NCBI GenBank assembly: GCA_019918135.1
Contig: WBZZ01005838.1
Coordinates: 102,001 to 166,000, forward strand
DNA length: 64,000 nucleotides
From: Paulinella micropora
Lineage: Eukaryota > Cercozoa > Imbricatea > Euglyphida > Paulinellidae
Direction of reading: 5' to 3'
The notes below the pieces were generated by a model. The model searched no databases and was not told where the DNA came from. It saw only the letters and a list, made by a program, of their open reading frames with translations. The position numbers and the translations under genes are program-made. This document shows, piece by piece, positions 34,441-46,177 of this stretch; within the stretch, counting starts at the first letter, position 1, and the number at the start of each line of letters is the position of its first letter.

Positions 34441-37090
34441 GTGGAGCTCGCTGACAATCACACAACGCATGGACGAGAACGACTACAGACGTGCCTACCT
34501 TCAATGGACGCGCATGCGGGACGCATTTCGAGCGATCCCACAAGGATTCCCTGTCCCACCTGCCCATTGGCCGCGACCTTGGTGCCCCCTTGGAACACCC
34601 CTCAACTATTTCCTTCCAAGAACGGATCCGTGGATGTTACCATCGCTGCTAGTTCAAGACGCGCCCGGCTCAACAGGTATTGAGCACATCGTACTGCGGA
34701 CAAGATGCCCGAGACGAGCACGACGTGAACCAGGGAGTTCACCGCAACAACCGCCGGAAACAACTACACAATCCCCGCGCGTGCCAACACAGAGCTTTAT
34801 GAGCTCACCTGCACCGGAAGACAGGACGACATCAGAGCAAGACCGTCAAGAAGAGCAACCTACCTCAACGCCCATCCGAGAACATCGACAGCGACAGTTG
34901 AGTTCAACCAGCGCAGAGGATACCTCGATGAGCGAAACACCGCCTACCCCGTCAATGGCATACAATGAGGAATCGCTCATTTCAAGTTTCACGGTACCTA
35001 TCCCACCGAACCTGCAGACCGAGTGCTTTACCCCGTTGGCCCCGACGACGACTTCAGCGAATGCATCTACGGACAACAAGGACGCAATAAGTCGCATACA
35101 AGCCATCGAAGCATTACCCTACGGCCAACCAGTGCAATACAGACGTGTACCTGGAGTTTCACAGCCAACAGAACGACGATACACCTTCGTTTGGACAGAT
35201 GCACATCATTGCTTTCGTCACCCTACCACCGATGAGCTGGCCTACTGGAGCATCGTGAAGGACTTCCGACTACTCCCGGAGAACTGGGCACTAACCAAAC
35301 CAGACTGCGTCGACTGCAAGACTATACGCGAAACCAGACGCGGCAGCATTAGATGGGATTGCACCTACTGCGGCAACCAAGAAGGGAAACTGAAGCGTTG
35401 CAGCGGATGTCAACTCGTCTACTGCTGCAACACCGATCATCAGAGGACCGATTGGCCGGCACACAAAGAGTTCTGCAACATGGCCGAGTCATCAACCGAC
35501 TTCGAGAAAGGGGAACGAGATACGATCTACTCGGCATACCAACGGACCAGCCCGAGCTAGGCGACCTCGCATTTCAACATCTGTTACGTTACCGTGAAGG
35601 TGGACCACACGCACCACTGTTCATAGACACACCCACAATGGTAGATATGGCGATGAGCCTAGATGAATTTACGACGAGGGGAAGACGTGTGTGCCCAGGA
35701 CGGCCACAATGGCACAATCACACGCCCACCTTAACTTCACGGAAAACGAAGAAGACTACGAGGTGACCTCTTCGACACCGAATGCGAACTTAGCTGCGCT
35801 CGCCGCTACCACGCCGGACATACCCAACTTCGACGAAGCGTATACAATCAACGAGACGAACCCACCATGGACTATGCTCCCACCACCTCCAAGTGGAACA
35901 GATGAGACCGGACAAGAACTGCACGAACCCTACGGTGTAGGTGCAGCAGGCGAAAGATGGCGAGAACAACTGGAGAAGCAACTGAAACGCATACTCAACA
36001 TACCCGACGCGCCGTCCGATGTGAAGCGTTCACCGCCTCCAGCACCATACACACCTGAAATAGAACCACTGTTCAACGACAACGTGAGACCACCGCTCAA
36101 CTATTACCCACCTGCCGGACGTGTGGAAGCTGAAGAACTACGCGAACGCCTACGACGTCATGACTACTCACACACATTCGAATTCGTGTTAATGGCAGAC
36201 GTATTTGACGAATTAGAAGCAATAAGGGACCCGAAAGAAGATACCACAGACGTTGCAACCATCCCTGACGAAGATGCAACTGACGACATCGACGACCCGG
36301 AGCTCGACGACCCTGAACATGAGAACTATCTCTACCCACCCGCCCTGGACTTCGCCAACGTACGCGAGTGGCAATACTACGTCAACAGGCATCCAGAGCT
36401 GGAATATTTGGAGTTCAAGAACATGGACGAATGCAACAGATGGATGCAGGAGACAATGGACTTAGAACGGGCAGAGCTCAAGCGCCCTATGGTCAACTAT
36501 GTGCTAATTGCCGACGGCAATCCCCCTGACGTGGTCGACAGCGCATGCAACCGATGGCTATTCCATGAGAAGGCGCCTATCGACCCCAAGTCTATCCGCG
36601 AAGAGAAACCGGCTTTCCTCAATAACATATCTGGTAAGCCGCTTCCGGTGAGGACGCGGGCTACTGCCACTCCGACGTGGCTCAATGGTTATGGTCAATC
36701 GGTTAAACAGTCATTTCCCAACTCACTCATATCACCGTCATTACCATTCAACCTTGTTCCCACCCCACGCCTTGACCATGACATGCACAAAACAATCATC
36801 CATCAAAATGGTCAAGTATTCATCTATGACAAGCCCATAACACTTGACAAGAAGAACATACTAACAAGGGGGAGGCTCAATTCACACTTGCTATACGAGT
36901 TAGATAAGCCAGGAATGACACCACTTGACCCTCATCAAAGATATATACCATACAGGTACAAGCAGAGAGAACAACTGTCACTGGCTGCAACCATCGACAA
37001 CCTACCAGACCTTGCATTATGGTCAGTCAATCCTCTCCCATCACATGCACCGTACGATCCAATGATCCTACACAGAGCTCTGATGCATGC
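34441..37090 (+). other. Family A internal segment with MYND finger and protease-like region, copy 1
   Basis: This segment is on the plus strand, opposite to gag of the same copy. It encodes a Pro/Thr/Ser-rich stretch, a MYND-type zinc finger (CTYCGNQEGKLKRCSGCQLV, YCCNTDHQRTDWPAHKEFC; about 35357-35480), an acidic region, and a protease-like/pre-integrase region (VVDSACNRWLF). Confidence 0.7.
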
Positions 37091-37881
37091 AAACCCACGG
37101 GATGTCTGGGCGTCTCGTCGGGTCTTCCACGTAATCAGGGTGCGGTGCGGGCGATGCTTCAGTGGGGGTGGGAGGGTTATAGGTATCAGAAGTGGGTGTT
37201 AGAGGAGACAGTTGGATAGGTCCTGCTCTATTTCTGTACCTACTTCCCCTTTGTACGTAGGCTACTTCTTCTTGCGATGGTTCGTCCTCCTCTGGTCCGG
37301 GTCGTTCGTCGTCGGAGTCGGCGGAATGCATCAGCCATGTCTCGGGTGGGTCGCCTGTTGGATCATCGACGTCGTCCGTGGCTTCCACTTCGGTTGTCGC
37401 GTTGGGTTGTCCGCTCGATCGTTGAATCCGTCTTATGTTGGTCTATCTAGGTTGGCCTCCACGTCCTCGTTGATTCGGTCCTCCCCCTCGACCACCGCGA
37501 CGTGTGTTCGAGTTTGGCTGCGTGGGTCGTCTGCGGACTGGGCATTCAGCCCCAGAGTGTTTCGGTCGGCCCTCGCAGACTCGTTTCATGCAGGTGGATC
37601 GACACTGGGCCGCAATGTGTCCTCGTCGGTTGCAGTTGAGACATCGGATGTCTTTGTTGATAGCAACGGCTGTGGCCGAAGTGAACAGGGCTGTCGAGGA
37701 CCTAGATGAGGCAGCAGAGAGTTGATTAGCATGGTATGCTTGTAAGATGAGTGAACATGTCTCATTATAACGTGGTTTGTCAGCATCAGCACGAGACCAA
37801 TACATAGTTCCCCCTACATCCCCCATAGATAGAGAGGCGCACTCCTTAAGTTTAAAGAGCAAGAATACGACTCTGAATTCA

Positions 37882-38733
37882 TCAGGTAGAGGCACTCCTC
37901 TTGACTGTAGGCGCTCGAAGCGTTGGGTCAAGAGCTCCATCCAGGTTGGTAGGCCATTGCTTGAATTCAGCTTTGTCCTCGAACAGCTGCATTAGTAGGC
38001 GAGCGATGGAAACCGATCCTTTGCTGCCGAATCGCTCGCAGATCGCTGTCCAGATCACCGCTGGGTTGGTTCCTGCTCGTTGGACGGTCAGTAGAGCTGT
38101 CGACTCTTGGCATGCTTCCACAAGGAAGCAGCGGACATGGATCTGTGCTTTGATGTAGTCTGCTTGGCTGAAAAGTGTATCCAGGTCAGTTGGTACGTTG
38201 ATAGTAGGCAAGAGGGCGGGTGCTTGGCTACCTGAGGACGGGTTGGTCGAGGATGGGCTGCTTGAGGACGAGCAGGTCAGTGATGACGAGCTGCTCGATG
38301 ATGAGTCGCCACGTCTCGATCCGTATGCTTCATCGTCTTCGTCGTCATCGCTCCTCCTTCTCGACTGTCTTGCTGTCGAGGTGTCTTGCTGTCGTGCTGA
38401 CAGTCCAGATCCAGTAATGTTGTTAGGGGCGGGGTGGGTGGGTCTTAGTCCAGTAGTTCTGGTACTTGCGTAGATTGTAGCAATCTCTTGTACCGAGTAG
38501 GGCGATTCTTGGTCTTCCAGAAGTAGTATGTAGCGTGCGTCCACGCCCAATAAAAAAGCGAAAAATTGGAATTTCCAAAGGTCAAATTCATCGATGGGTC
38601 TTTTCGGGAATTTCGGTAGCTTGAGTTGGTAACGGTGTGCATCCAAGGCTCCATAACCAGTAAGTACATTAGTCTCCGGATACTTGAATAATCGTTTGCG
38701 CTGAGGCACTTTGATCAAAGGTTGAAGGAACAA
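37882..38733 (-). CDS. Family A gag region, copy 1
   Basis: A gag-like start (MFLQPLIKVPQRKRLFKYPE), a Ser-rich acidic linker, and a helical gag core (VPTDLDTLFSQADYIKAQIH, WTAICERFGSKGSVSIARLL). The zinc knuckle (CLNCNRRGHIAAQC) follows at 37443-37940. Part of a broken element. Confidence 0.75.
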   Translation of the reverse strand: MFLQPLIKVPQRKRLFKYPETNVLTGYGALDAHRYQLKLPKFPKRPIDEFDLWKFQFFAFLLGVDARYILLLEDQESPYSVQEIATIYASTRTTGLRPTHPAPNNITGSGLSARQQDTSTARQSRRRSDDDEDDEAYGSRRGDSSSSSSSSLTCSSSSSPSSTNPSSGSQAPALLPTINVPTDLDTLFSQADYIKAQIHVRCFLVEACQESTALLTVQRAGTNPAVIWTAICERFGSKGSVSIARLLMQLFEDKAEFKQWPTNLDGALDPTLRAPTVKRSAST

Positions 38734-38744
38734 TAATGAATTTA

Positions 38745-39049
38745 ATCAATGGTTAGAAACCAGTGACTGAAACTCAATCTAATTTACCATAAATTTATAG
38801 TGAAATAAATACCACAAATTTATATACTGATCTTGTGGTCAGAAATTCAAGTGATGATTCAGTATGGGCCAATCTATACTAACTGGCAACTAATTGTGAA
38901 TAACGGTAATATCAACGTAACGAATAATAATTATGATACGAAATATGAAAATGGTAATGAATGTGATCCGGTCAAATATAAATGTTATGTCGTGAAATTG
39001 ACCATAAAAGGTAACAATATATTTAGTAAATATTATTGCTTACTGTCCA
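38745..39049 (-). repeat. Family A LTR, copy next to gag of copy 1
   Basis: An A/T-rich sequence of about 300 bp, outer end AGTAAGCAATAATATTTAC (minus strand). It is nearly identical to 40690-41000 (opposite orientation) and 47041-47340. The few differences point to recent insertion. Confidence 0.8.
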
Positions 39050-41072
39050 TACAACATTGGTTGATGCCATAAAGACAGATGAGTCTACAGGTCAGGAGAA
39101 ATACAAATCGCGACTAGTAGCTTTAGGAAATAGGATGAAAGAATACATTCATGACAATCCATATGAATGCTCTTCCCCCACCGCCCAACCAATGTTTCTT
39201 TTGCTACTAGTATCTTATGCTGCATTCAATGACCTCATGATCTCTCACCTCGACTTTTCACAAGCCTATTCCCATGCAGATATGAAGGACATTGCCTTCG
39301 CCTTTCCGCCTAAGGGGTACGAAAACAAAAGCGACCCTTCAATGATTCTATTGTTGAAGAAAGCACTGTACGGAACCCCCCAGGCAGGGCGAAGGTGGTT
39401 TGACCATGTGTCTACTAATGTGAGAAGTATAGGATATAAACAGTCAACATTAGACCCATGCATTTTCTTCCTACCTTCAGTCACAGGCAGACAGAAACTA
39501 CCTCCCTATCTACTCCTTCGCACTGATGACTTGCTCGTGTTTCATAATACCAAAGACGAGCACAATGCCCTGTTCACCAAACTGAAACATTCATTTAGAG
39601 TGAAGGACCTAGGACAAGTCAAAACATTTTGTGGCTTGCAGTTTGTTAGGACTTCAGAGGGCATAGTCATACATCAGCATGAATACATTAAGGGCATGCT
39701 TAGGGATTTCAACTTCCAAGAAGCCAAGCCAGTCGCTACCCCTACAGCGACGACTGACCCTCCCCCAGCCAGCAAAGAAGCTATGCTTCGGCGTTTCTCG
39801 CTCCCTCGCTTGCTTGGCGCCCTTCTCTGGCCTGCGACTCAGACTCAACCGGCCATCACCTACGCGGTCAACCACGCGGCGGTACTCGCATCAAAGAAGC
39901 CTGACGTGGCGTACTCAGCAATAGCTCGCATCCTCAGATTTCTGCGAACACCTAGAGGGATTTTCTTCCCATTTCGGACCCGCAGCTTCGAGCTTATATC
40001 GTATTCCGATGCCAACTTGGGCGCATGTGAGTACACGCGACGATCAAGAACCGGCCAACTGCACATGACGACTGGGCCCATCGCATGGAGTTCGAAGCGC
40101 CAACCCACAGTCGCACTATCGACTCAGGATGCTGAAACGATCGCCAACTCAACGACATGCCGAACAGCAATCGCGATACTGCATATGTGCAAGGACGTTG
40201 GAATTCCGTTGCCGACGCCATCAACTATCAATAACGACAACCGGGGGGCGGCTGATCGCACACGCCACTTAGCACTCAAACACCATTACGTGGTAGAACG
40301 AGTACGGGCTGGCGAAGTGATCGTACGACACGTTTCGACGAAGGACAATCTGGCGGACATGCTGACGAAGTCACTACCGACGCCACGTTTCTTGGAACTA
40401 GTCGCACAGTTTACGGTGTTGCTCAAGGACGCTTTACCGCAGTTTGAGGTTTAATGCCTCTAGCTTTTACAGACACTTAGGATGAATTTATTCAACAGAC
40501 TTGCTACACCGCTGCAAGGACCTGCATCCTGTGATGCTTACGAATTTTTTTTTCATTTTTAGTGTTAATGCAACATTAGCATGTATCATACTTCATCATC
40601 ATGAATCGCTAGTTTACATATAGTTTCATATGGCCAATCATGTTAGTAACTTAAAGATAATATACATATACATATATGTTATGCCGAGGGGGAGAGTAAG
40701 CAATAATATTTACTAAATATATTGTTACCTTTTATGGTCAATTTCACGACATAACATTTATATTTGACCGGATCATATTCATTACCATTTTCATATTTCG
40801 TATCATAATTATTATTCGTTACGTTGATATTACCGTTATTCACAATTAGTTGCCAGTTAGTATAGATTGGCCCATACTGAATCATCACTTGAATTTCTGA
40901 CCACAAGATCAGTATGAAATTTGTGGTATTTATTTCACTATAAATTTATGGTAAATTAGATTGAGTTTCAGTCACTGGTTTCTAACCATTGATTAAATTC
41001 ATTATTGTTCCTTCAACCTTGGATCAAAGTGCCTCAGCGCAAACGATTATTCAAGTATCCGGAGACTAATGT
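39050..41072 (+). mobile_element. Family A reverse transcriptase/RNase H segment with LTR, plus strand
   Basis: The frame at 39036-40454 encodes the C-terminal two thirds of a copia reverse transcriptase (RLVALGNRMKEY, HLDFSQAYSHADMKD, KKALYGTPQAGRRWFDH, the active-site region LRTDDLLVF) and RNase H (YSDANLGACEYTRRSRTGQ, STQDAETIANSTT, LADMLTKSLPTPRFLEL). It is followed by a purine tract GAGGGGGAGAG and an LTR (about 40690-41000), then leader and gag-start sequence. It is in opposite orientation to its neighbours and is a broken piece. Confidence 0.75.
40690..41000 (+). repeat. Family A LTR, plus-strand copy
   Basis: Nearly identical to the LTRs at 38745 and 47041, in inverse orientation. 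It lies directly after a polypurine tract, as a 3' LTR does. The first bases (AGTAAGC or TAAGC) are not the canonical TG. Confidence 0.8.
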
Positions 41073-42624
41073 CTACTAGTGTACTTACTTGGACAGGAGG
41101 TACATTCGCTGTTATTGCTGCGGCTCGAGGTACCCATTGCAGTGCTTTGCATTCGAACAAACCTTGTAACTCGGCTAGTTGAGCAGCATGTACCTGAGGG
41201 TGTGACTTTATGGTTTTCTGTGGGATATGTAACACTCTTGTGAACAAACAATAGCTGTCCTGTCCTAAGGACTCCTCTTCCTCCTCCTCAAACTCATGAG
41301 CAACAATAATGTGTGCGGTATGAGTGGGGTGGTTTGCTGGTGTTTGTTTCCTAAGCCTGGGCCCAGCAACTATGTTTGTTGAAGTTATTGCAGCACCATC
41401 CCATTTTTGTGGTATGCCCTTGTTACTACTCCATCTATCTGGTAGAGGGAATTGTGGTGCAGATGAGGAGTGTTGGGCTGGGTTTGATGTTGCTCTGTTG
41501 TGTTGTGTCGTTTGCCGAGGTGCTGTGTTCGTCTTTTTCTCTTGTGCAACCGTTGTTACTGGAGTGGGAGCAAAAGCATTTGGTGGGGGATGGAGTGAGC
41601 CAAAATATGGGCTTGGTTGCACGTAAAGACTTGAAGTGGCCTTGGTGGTGTGTGGGGCTGTCGTGTCATCGTCCAGTGTGTCGAGTGTGTTTTGTGAGGA
41701 ATGTGGCAGTTGGTTTGTTGGCCACCAGCCACTGGGTGTGTTGGAGTCCTGAAATTGTGGCAGTTGGTCCTCGTTTTTCCACTGGACTGACTGGGTAGAT
41801 GGTATGCTAGTGGTAGGAGGCGAGGTGGAGGATGTTATGTTGTGCGACACTAGTAGTGGTTGCCAAGGTCGTGCAGGTATTTTGCATGTGTAGCCACGAG
41901 TCATTGTATCGAAACGAACATTACGTTTTTCTACTGTGGCTGTCTGTTTGGTGTCGTGAATGAGGATTTTATAGACTCGACGAAGTATGTTGTAGCCAAT
42001 GAGAGTACCTGGCACGGCGACAGGCTGTGCTTTCGTCGTTTCCATTTTCACCCAGGCGAGGCATCCGAAAGGTTGCACGAACGATTGCACAGGTTTTCGG
42101 CCCATAAGCAATTCCCAAGGGGATTTGCCTTTGCCCTTACCTCTGCAAAGGGGCGTGACCATTCGTATGGCTAGTGTCGCTTTATGTGTGTCCTCCCAAA
42201 ATGTGTTAGGCAGGCCTGCATCTAACTGTGCTGCTAGTGCGCGTGTGTCGTCTGTCCTATTCATTCTTTCAGCAAAGGGGTTCATGTTAGGCTCGTTACG
42301 TGTGGTGGTTTTGAGGATGATGCCGTGTTTGTCTGTATAGTCTTTTAGTACTTTAGAGACAAACTCGCCATCTGCTCTTATCTGCTTTAGTTTGTTGCCT
42401 GACTGTCGTTCAAAGAAAGCAAATATGCGTGTTAAATGTGGCATGTAAAGCTTAGCTTCGCGGGTAGGTGTGTAGAGGTCACAAGCAAACTTAGAGCGAG
42501 AACATGTCACTCCCCCTCTGTAGTAGTTACCGTATCTTGACATTACGGGGAATGGGCCGCTGAAATCTATGTTGAGTGCTTCACCTTGCTTATATTCTAG
42601 GTCTAGATAGTTACCTCTGTACAT
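41047..42624 (-). CDS. Family A integrase region, copy 2
   Basis: 525 codons. Catalytic core with Asp in NIDFSGPF, Asp in RADGEFVS and Glu in NPFAERMNR, then the conserved PFGCLAWVKME and a long Pro/Thr-rich C-terminal extension (SSTSPPTTSIPSTQSVQW). Confidence 0.75.
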   Translation of the reverse strand: MYRGNYLDLEYKQGEALNIDFSGPFPVMSRYGNYYRGGVTCSRSKFACDLYTPTREAKLYMPHLTRIFAFFERQSGNKLKQIRADGEFVSKVLKDYTDKHGIILKTTTRNEPNMNPFAERMNRTDDTRALAAQLDAGLPNTFWEDTHKATLAIRMVTPLCRGKGKGKSPWELLMGRKPVQSFVQPFGCLAWVKMETTKAQPVAVPGTLIGYNILRRVYKILIHDTKQTATVEKRNVRFDTMTRGYTCKIPARPWQPLLVSHNITSSTSPPTTSIPSTQSVQWKNEDQLPQFQDSNTPSGWWPTNQLPHSSQNTLDTLDDDTTAPHTTKATSSLYVQPSPYFGSLHPPPNAFAPTPVTTVAQEKKTNTAPRQTTQHNRATSNPAQHSSSAPQFPLPDRWSSNKGIPQKWDGAAITSTNIVAGPRLRKQTPANHPTHTAHIIVAHEFEEEEEESLGQDSYCLFTRVLHIPQKTIKSHPQVHAAQLAELQGLFECKALQWVPRAAAITANVPPVQVSTLVDISLRILE

Positions 42625-44144
42625 AGGGGGTTTGTTAGGTTTGCCCTATTGCATCCATGACATGCACGTACCAGACGCATCCAATCTTTGCCAGCGATGC
42701 GTCTGCCTACGCTCTTTGCAAACTCGTTCATTATGAGTGGGTTTGCATGCATCAGAGCTCTGTGTAGGATCATTGGATCGTACGGTGCATGTGATGGGAG
42801 AGGATTGACTGACCATAATGCAAGGTCTGGTAGGTTGTCGATGGTTGCAGCCAGTGACAGTTGTTCTCTCTGCTTGTACCTGTATGGTATATATCTTTGA
42901 TGAGGGTCAAGTGGTGTCATTCCTGGCTTATCTAACTCGTATAGCAAGTGTGAATTGAGCCTCCCCCTTGTTAGTATGTTCTTCTTGTCAAGTGTTATGG
43001 GCTTGTCATAGATGAATACTTGACCATTTTGATGGATGATTGTTTTGTGCATGTCATGGTCAAGGCGTGGGGTGGGAACAAGGTTGAATGGTAATGACGG
43101 TGATATGAGTGAGTTGGGAAATGACTGTTTAACCGATTGACCATAACCATTGAGCCACGTCGGAGTGGCAGTAGCCCGCGTCCTCACCGGAAGCGGCTTA
43201 CCAGATATGTTATTGAGGAAAGCCGGTTTCTCTTCGCGGATAGACTTGGGGTCGATAGGCGCCTTCTCATGGAATAGCCATCGGTTGCATGCGCTGTCGA
43301 CCACGTCAGGGGGATTGCCGTCGGCAATTAGCACATAGTTGACCATAGGGCGCTTGAGCTCTGCCCGTTCTAAGTCCATTGTCTCCTGCATCCATCTGTT
43401 GCATTCGTCCATGTTCTTGAACTCCAAATATTCCAGCTCTGGATGCCTGTTGACGTAGTATTGCCACTCGCGTACGTTGGCGAAGTCCAGGGCGGGTGGG
43501 TAGAGATAGTTCTCATGTTCAGGGTCGTCGAGCTCCGGGTCGTCGATGTCGTCAGTTGCATCTTCGTCAGGGATGGTTGCAACGTCTGTGGTATCTTCTT
43601 TCGGGTCCCTTATTGCTTCTAATTCGTCAAATACGTCTGCCATTAACACGAATTCGAATGTGTGTGAGTAGTCATGACGTCGTAGGCGTTCGCGTAGTTC
43701 TTCAGCTTCCACACGTCCGGCAGGTGGGTAATAGTTGAGCGGTGGTCTCACGTTGTCGTTGAACAGTGGTTCTATTTCAGGTGTGTATGGTGCTGGAGGC
43801 GGTGAACGCTTCACATCGGACGGCGCGTCGGGTATGTTGAGTATGCGTTTCAGTTGCTTCTCCAGTTGTTCTCGCCATCTTTCGCCTGCTGCACCTACAC
43901 CGTAGGGTTCGTGCAGTTCTTGTCCGGTCTCATCTGTTCCACTTGGAGGTGGTGGGAGCATAGTCCATGGTGGGTTCGTCTCGTTGATTGTATACGCTTC
44001 GTCGAAGTTGGGTATGTCCGGCGTGGTAGCGGCGAGCGCAGCTAAGTTCGCATTCGGTGTCGAAGAGGTCACCTCGTAGTCTTCTTCGTTTTCCGTGAAG
44101 TTAAGGTGGGCGTGTGATTGTGCCATTGTGGCCGTCCTGGGCAC
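42603..44144 (-). CDS. Family A protease-like and pre-integrase region, copy 2
   Basis: 513 codons. An acidic N-terminal part (DEDATDDIDDPELDDPEHEN) is followed by VLIADGNPPDVVDSACNRWL, which aligns in place with the copia protease LDSGAS region. A GAG-pre-integrase type zinc site follows (ILHRALMHA, then CHGCNRANL). Confidence 0.6.
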   Translation of the reverse strand: MPRTATMAQSHAHLNFTENEEDYEVTSSTPNANLAALAATTPDIPNFDEAYTINETNPPWTMLPPPPSGTDETGQELHEPYGVGAAGERWREQLEKQLKRILNIPDAPSDVKRSPPPAPYTPEIEPLFNDNVRPPLNYYPPAGRVEAEELRERLRRHDYSHTFEFVLMADVFDELEAIRDPKEDTTDVATIPDEDATDDIDDPELDDPEHENYLYPPALDFANVREWQYYVNRHPELEYLEFKNMDECNRWMQETMDLERAELKRPMVNYVLIADGNPPDVVDSACNRWLFHEKAPIDPKSIREEKPAFLNNISGKPLPVRTRATATPTWLNGYGQSVKQSFPNSLISPSLPFNLVPTPRLDHDMHKTIIHQNGQVFIYDKPITLDKKNILTRGRLNSHLLYELDKPGMTPLDPHQRYIPYRYKQREQLSLAATIDNLPDLALWSVNPLPSHAPYDPMILHRALMHANPLIMNEFAKSVGRRIAGKDWMRLVRACHGCNRANLTNPLCTEVTI

Positions 44145-44274
44145 ACACGTCTTCCCCTCGTCGTAAATTCATCTAGGCTCATCGCCATATCTACCATTGT
44201 GGGTGTGTCTATGAACAGTGGTGCGTGTGGTCCACCTTCACGGTAACGTAACAGATGTTGAAATGCGAGGTCGC

Positions 44275-45684
44275 CTAGCTCGGGCTGGTCCGTTGGTATG
44301 CCGAGTAGATCGTATCTCGTTCCCCTTTCTCGAAGTCGGTTGATGACTCGGCCATGTTGCAGAACTCTTTGTGTGCCGGCCAATCGGTCCTCTGATGATC
44401 GGTGTTGCAGCAGTAGACGAGTTGACATCCGCTGCAACGCTTCAGTTTCCCTTCTTGGTTGCCGCAGTAGGTGCAATCCCATCTAATGCTGCCGCGTCTG
44501 GTTTCGCGTATAGTCTTGCAGTCGACGCAGTCTGGTTTGGTTAGTGCCCAGTTCTCCGGGAGTAGTCGGAAGTCCTTCACGATGCTCCAGTAGGCCAGCT
44601 CATCGGTGGTAGGGTGACGAAAGCAATGATGTGCATCTGTCCAAACGAAGGTGTATCGTCGTTCTGTTGGCTGTGAAACTCCAGGTACACGTCTGTATTG
44701 CACTGGTTGGCCGTAGGGTAATGCTTCGATGGCTTGTATGCGACTTATTACGTCCTTGTTGTCCGTAGATGCATTCGCTGAAGTCGTCGTCGGGGCCAAC
44801 GGGGTAAAGCACTCGGTCTGCAGGTTCGGTGGGATAGGTACCGTGAAACTTGAAATGAGCGATTCCTCATTGTATGCCATTGACGGGGTAGGCGGTGTTT
44901 CGCTCATCGAGGTGTCCTCTGCGCTGGTTGAACTCAACTGTCGCTGTCGATGTTCTCGGATGGGCGTTGAGGTAGGTTGCTCTTCTTGACGGTCTTGCTC
45001 TGATGTCGTCCTGTCTTCCGGTGCAGGTGAGCTCATAAAGCTCTGTGTTGGCACGCGCGGGGATTGTGTAGTTGTTTCCGGCGGTTGTTGCGGTGAACTC
45101 CCTGGTTCACGTCGTGCTCGTCTCGGGCATCTTGTCCGCAGTACGATGTGCTCAATACCTGTTGAGCCGGGCGCGTCTTGAACTAGCAGCGATGGTAACA
45201 TCCACGGATCCGTTCTTGGAAGGAAATAGTTGAGGGGTGTTCCAAGGGGGCACCAAGGTCGCGGCCAATGGGCAGGTGGGACAGGGAATCCTTGTGGGAT
45301 CGCTCGAAATGCGTCCAGCATGCGCGTCCATTGAAGGTAGGCACGTCTGTAGTCGTTCTCGTCCATGCGTTGTGTGATTGTCAGCGAGCTCCATGGGATG
45401 TCTGGGCGTCTCGTCGGGTCTTCCACGTAATCAGGGTGCGGTGCGGGCGATGCTTCAGTGGGGGTGGGAGGGTTATAGGTATCAGAAGTGGGTGTTAGAG
45501 GAGACAGTTGGATAGGTCCTGCTCTATTTCTGTACCTACTTCCCCTTTGTACGTAGGCTACTTCTTCTTGCGATGGTTCGTCCTCCTCTGGTCCGGGTCG
45601 TTCGTCGTCGGAGTCGGCGGAATACATCAGCCATGTCTCGGGTGGGTCGCCTGTTGGATCATCGACGTCGTCCGTGGCTTCCAC
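44275..45684 (-). CDS. Family A MYND-finger region, copy 2
   Basis: 469 codons: an acidic start (MEATDDVDDPTGDPPETWLM), a long Pro/Ser/Thr-rich stretch, then a MYND finger near the C-terminus (CVDCKTIRE, CTYCGNQEGKLKRCSGCQLV, YCCNTDHQRTDWPAHKEFC). MYND fingers in cellular proteins bind proline-rich peptides. I do not know of one as a standard copia domain. Confidence 0.7.
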   Translation of the reverse strand: MEATDDVDDPTGDPPETWLMYSADSDDERPGPEEDEPSQEEVAYVQRGSRYRNRAGPIQLSPLTPTSDTYNPPTPTEASPAPHPDYVEDPTRRPDIPWSSLTITQRMDENDYRRAYLQWTRMLDAFRAIPQGFPVPPAHWPRPWCPLGTPLNYFLPRTDPWMLPSLLVQDAPGSTGIEHIVLRTRCPRRARREPGSSPQQPPETTTQSPRVPTQSFMSSPAPEDRTTSEQDRQEEQPTSTPIREHRQRQLSSTSAEDTSMSETPPTPSMAYNEESLISSFTVPIPPNLQTECFTPLAPTTTSANASTDNKDVISRIQAIEALPYGQPVQYRRVPGVSQPTERRYTFVWTDAHHCFRHPTTDELAYWSIVKDFRLLPENWALTKPDCVDCKTIRETRRGSIRWDCTYCGNQEGKLKRCSGCQLVYCCNTDHQRTDWPAHKEFCNMAESSTDFEKGERDTIYSAYQRTSPS

Positions 45685-46177
45685 TTCGGTTGTCGCGTTG
45701 GGTTGTCCGCTTGATCGTTGAATCCGTCTTATGTTGGTCTATCTAGGTTGGCCTCCACGTCCTCGTTGATTCGGTCCTCCCCCTCGACCACCGCGACGTG
45801 TGTTCGAGTTTGGCTGCGTGGGTCGTCTGCGGACTGGGCATTCAGCCCCAGAGTGTTTCGGTCGGCCCTCGCAGACTCGTTTCATGCAGGTGGATCGACA
45901 CTGGGCCGCAATGTGTCCTCGTCGGTTGCAGTTGAGACATCGGATGTCTTTGTTGATAGCAACGGCTGTGGCCGAAGTGAACAGGGCTGTCGAGGACCTA
46001 GATGAGGCAGCAGAGAGTTGATTAGCATGGTATGCTTGTAAGATGAGTGAACATGTCTCATTATAACGTGGTTTGTCAGCATCAGCACGAGACCAATACA
46101 TAGTTCCCCCTACATCCCCCATAGATAGAGAGGCGCACTCCTTAAGTTTAAAGAGCAAGAATACGACTCTGAATTCA

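Larger units (their letters stand above)
33675..39049 (-). mobile_element. Ty1/copia-type LTR retrotransposon, family A, copy 1 (rearranged fossil)
   Basis: Parts recognised: an LTR at its right end (38745-39049), gag (about 37443-38733), the MYND and protease-like regions, and the first part of the integrase. Parts lie on both strands, so the copy is rearranged, and it has no reverse transcriptase of its own in line. It is broken. It is almost identical to copy 2, so it is young. The left end abuts the stop codon of the membrane-protein gene. Confidence 0.8.
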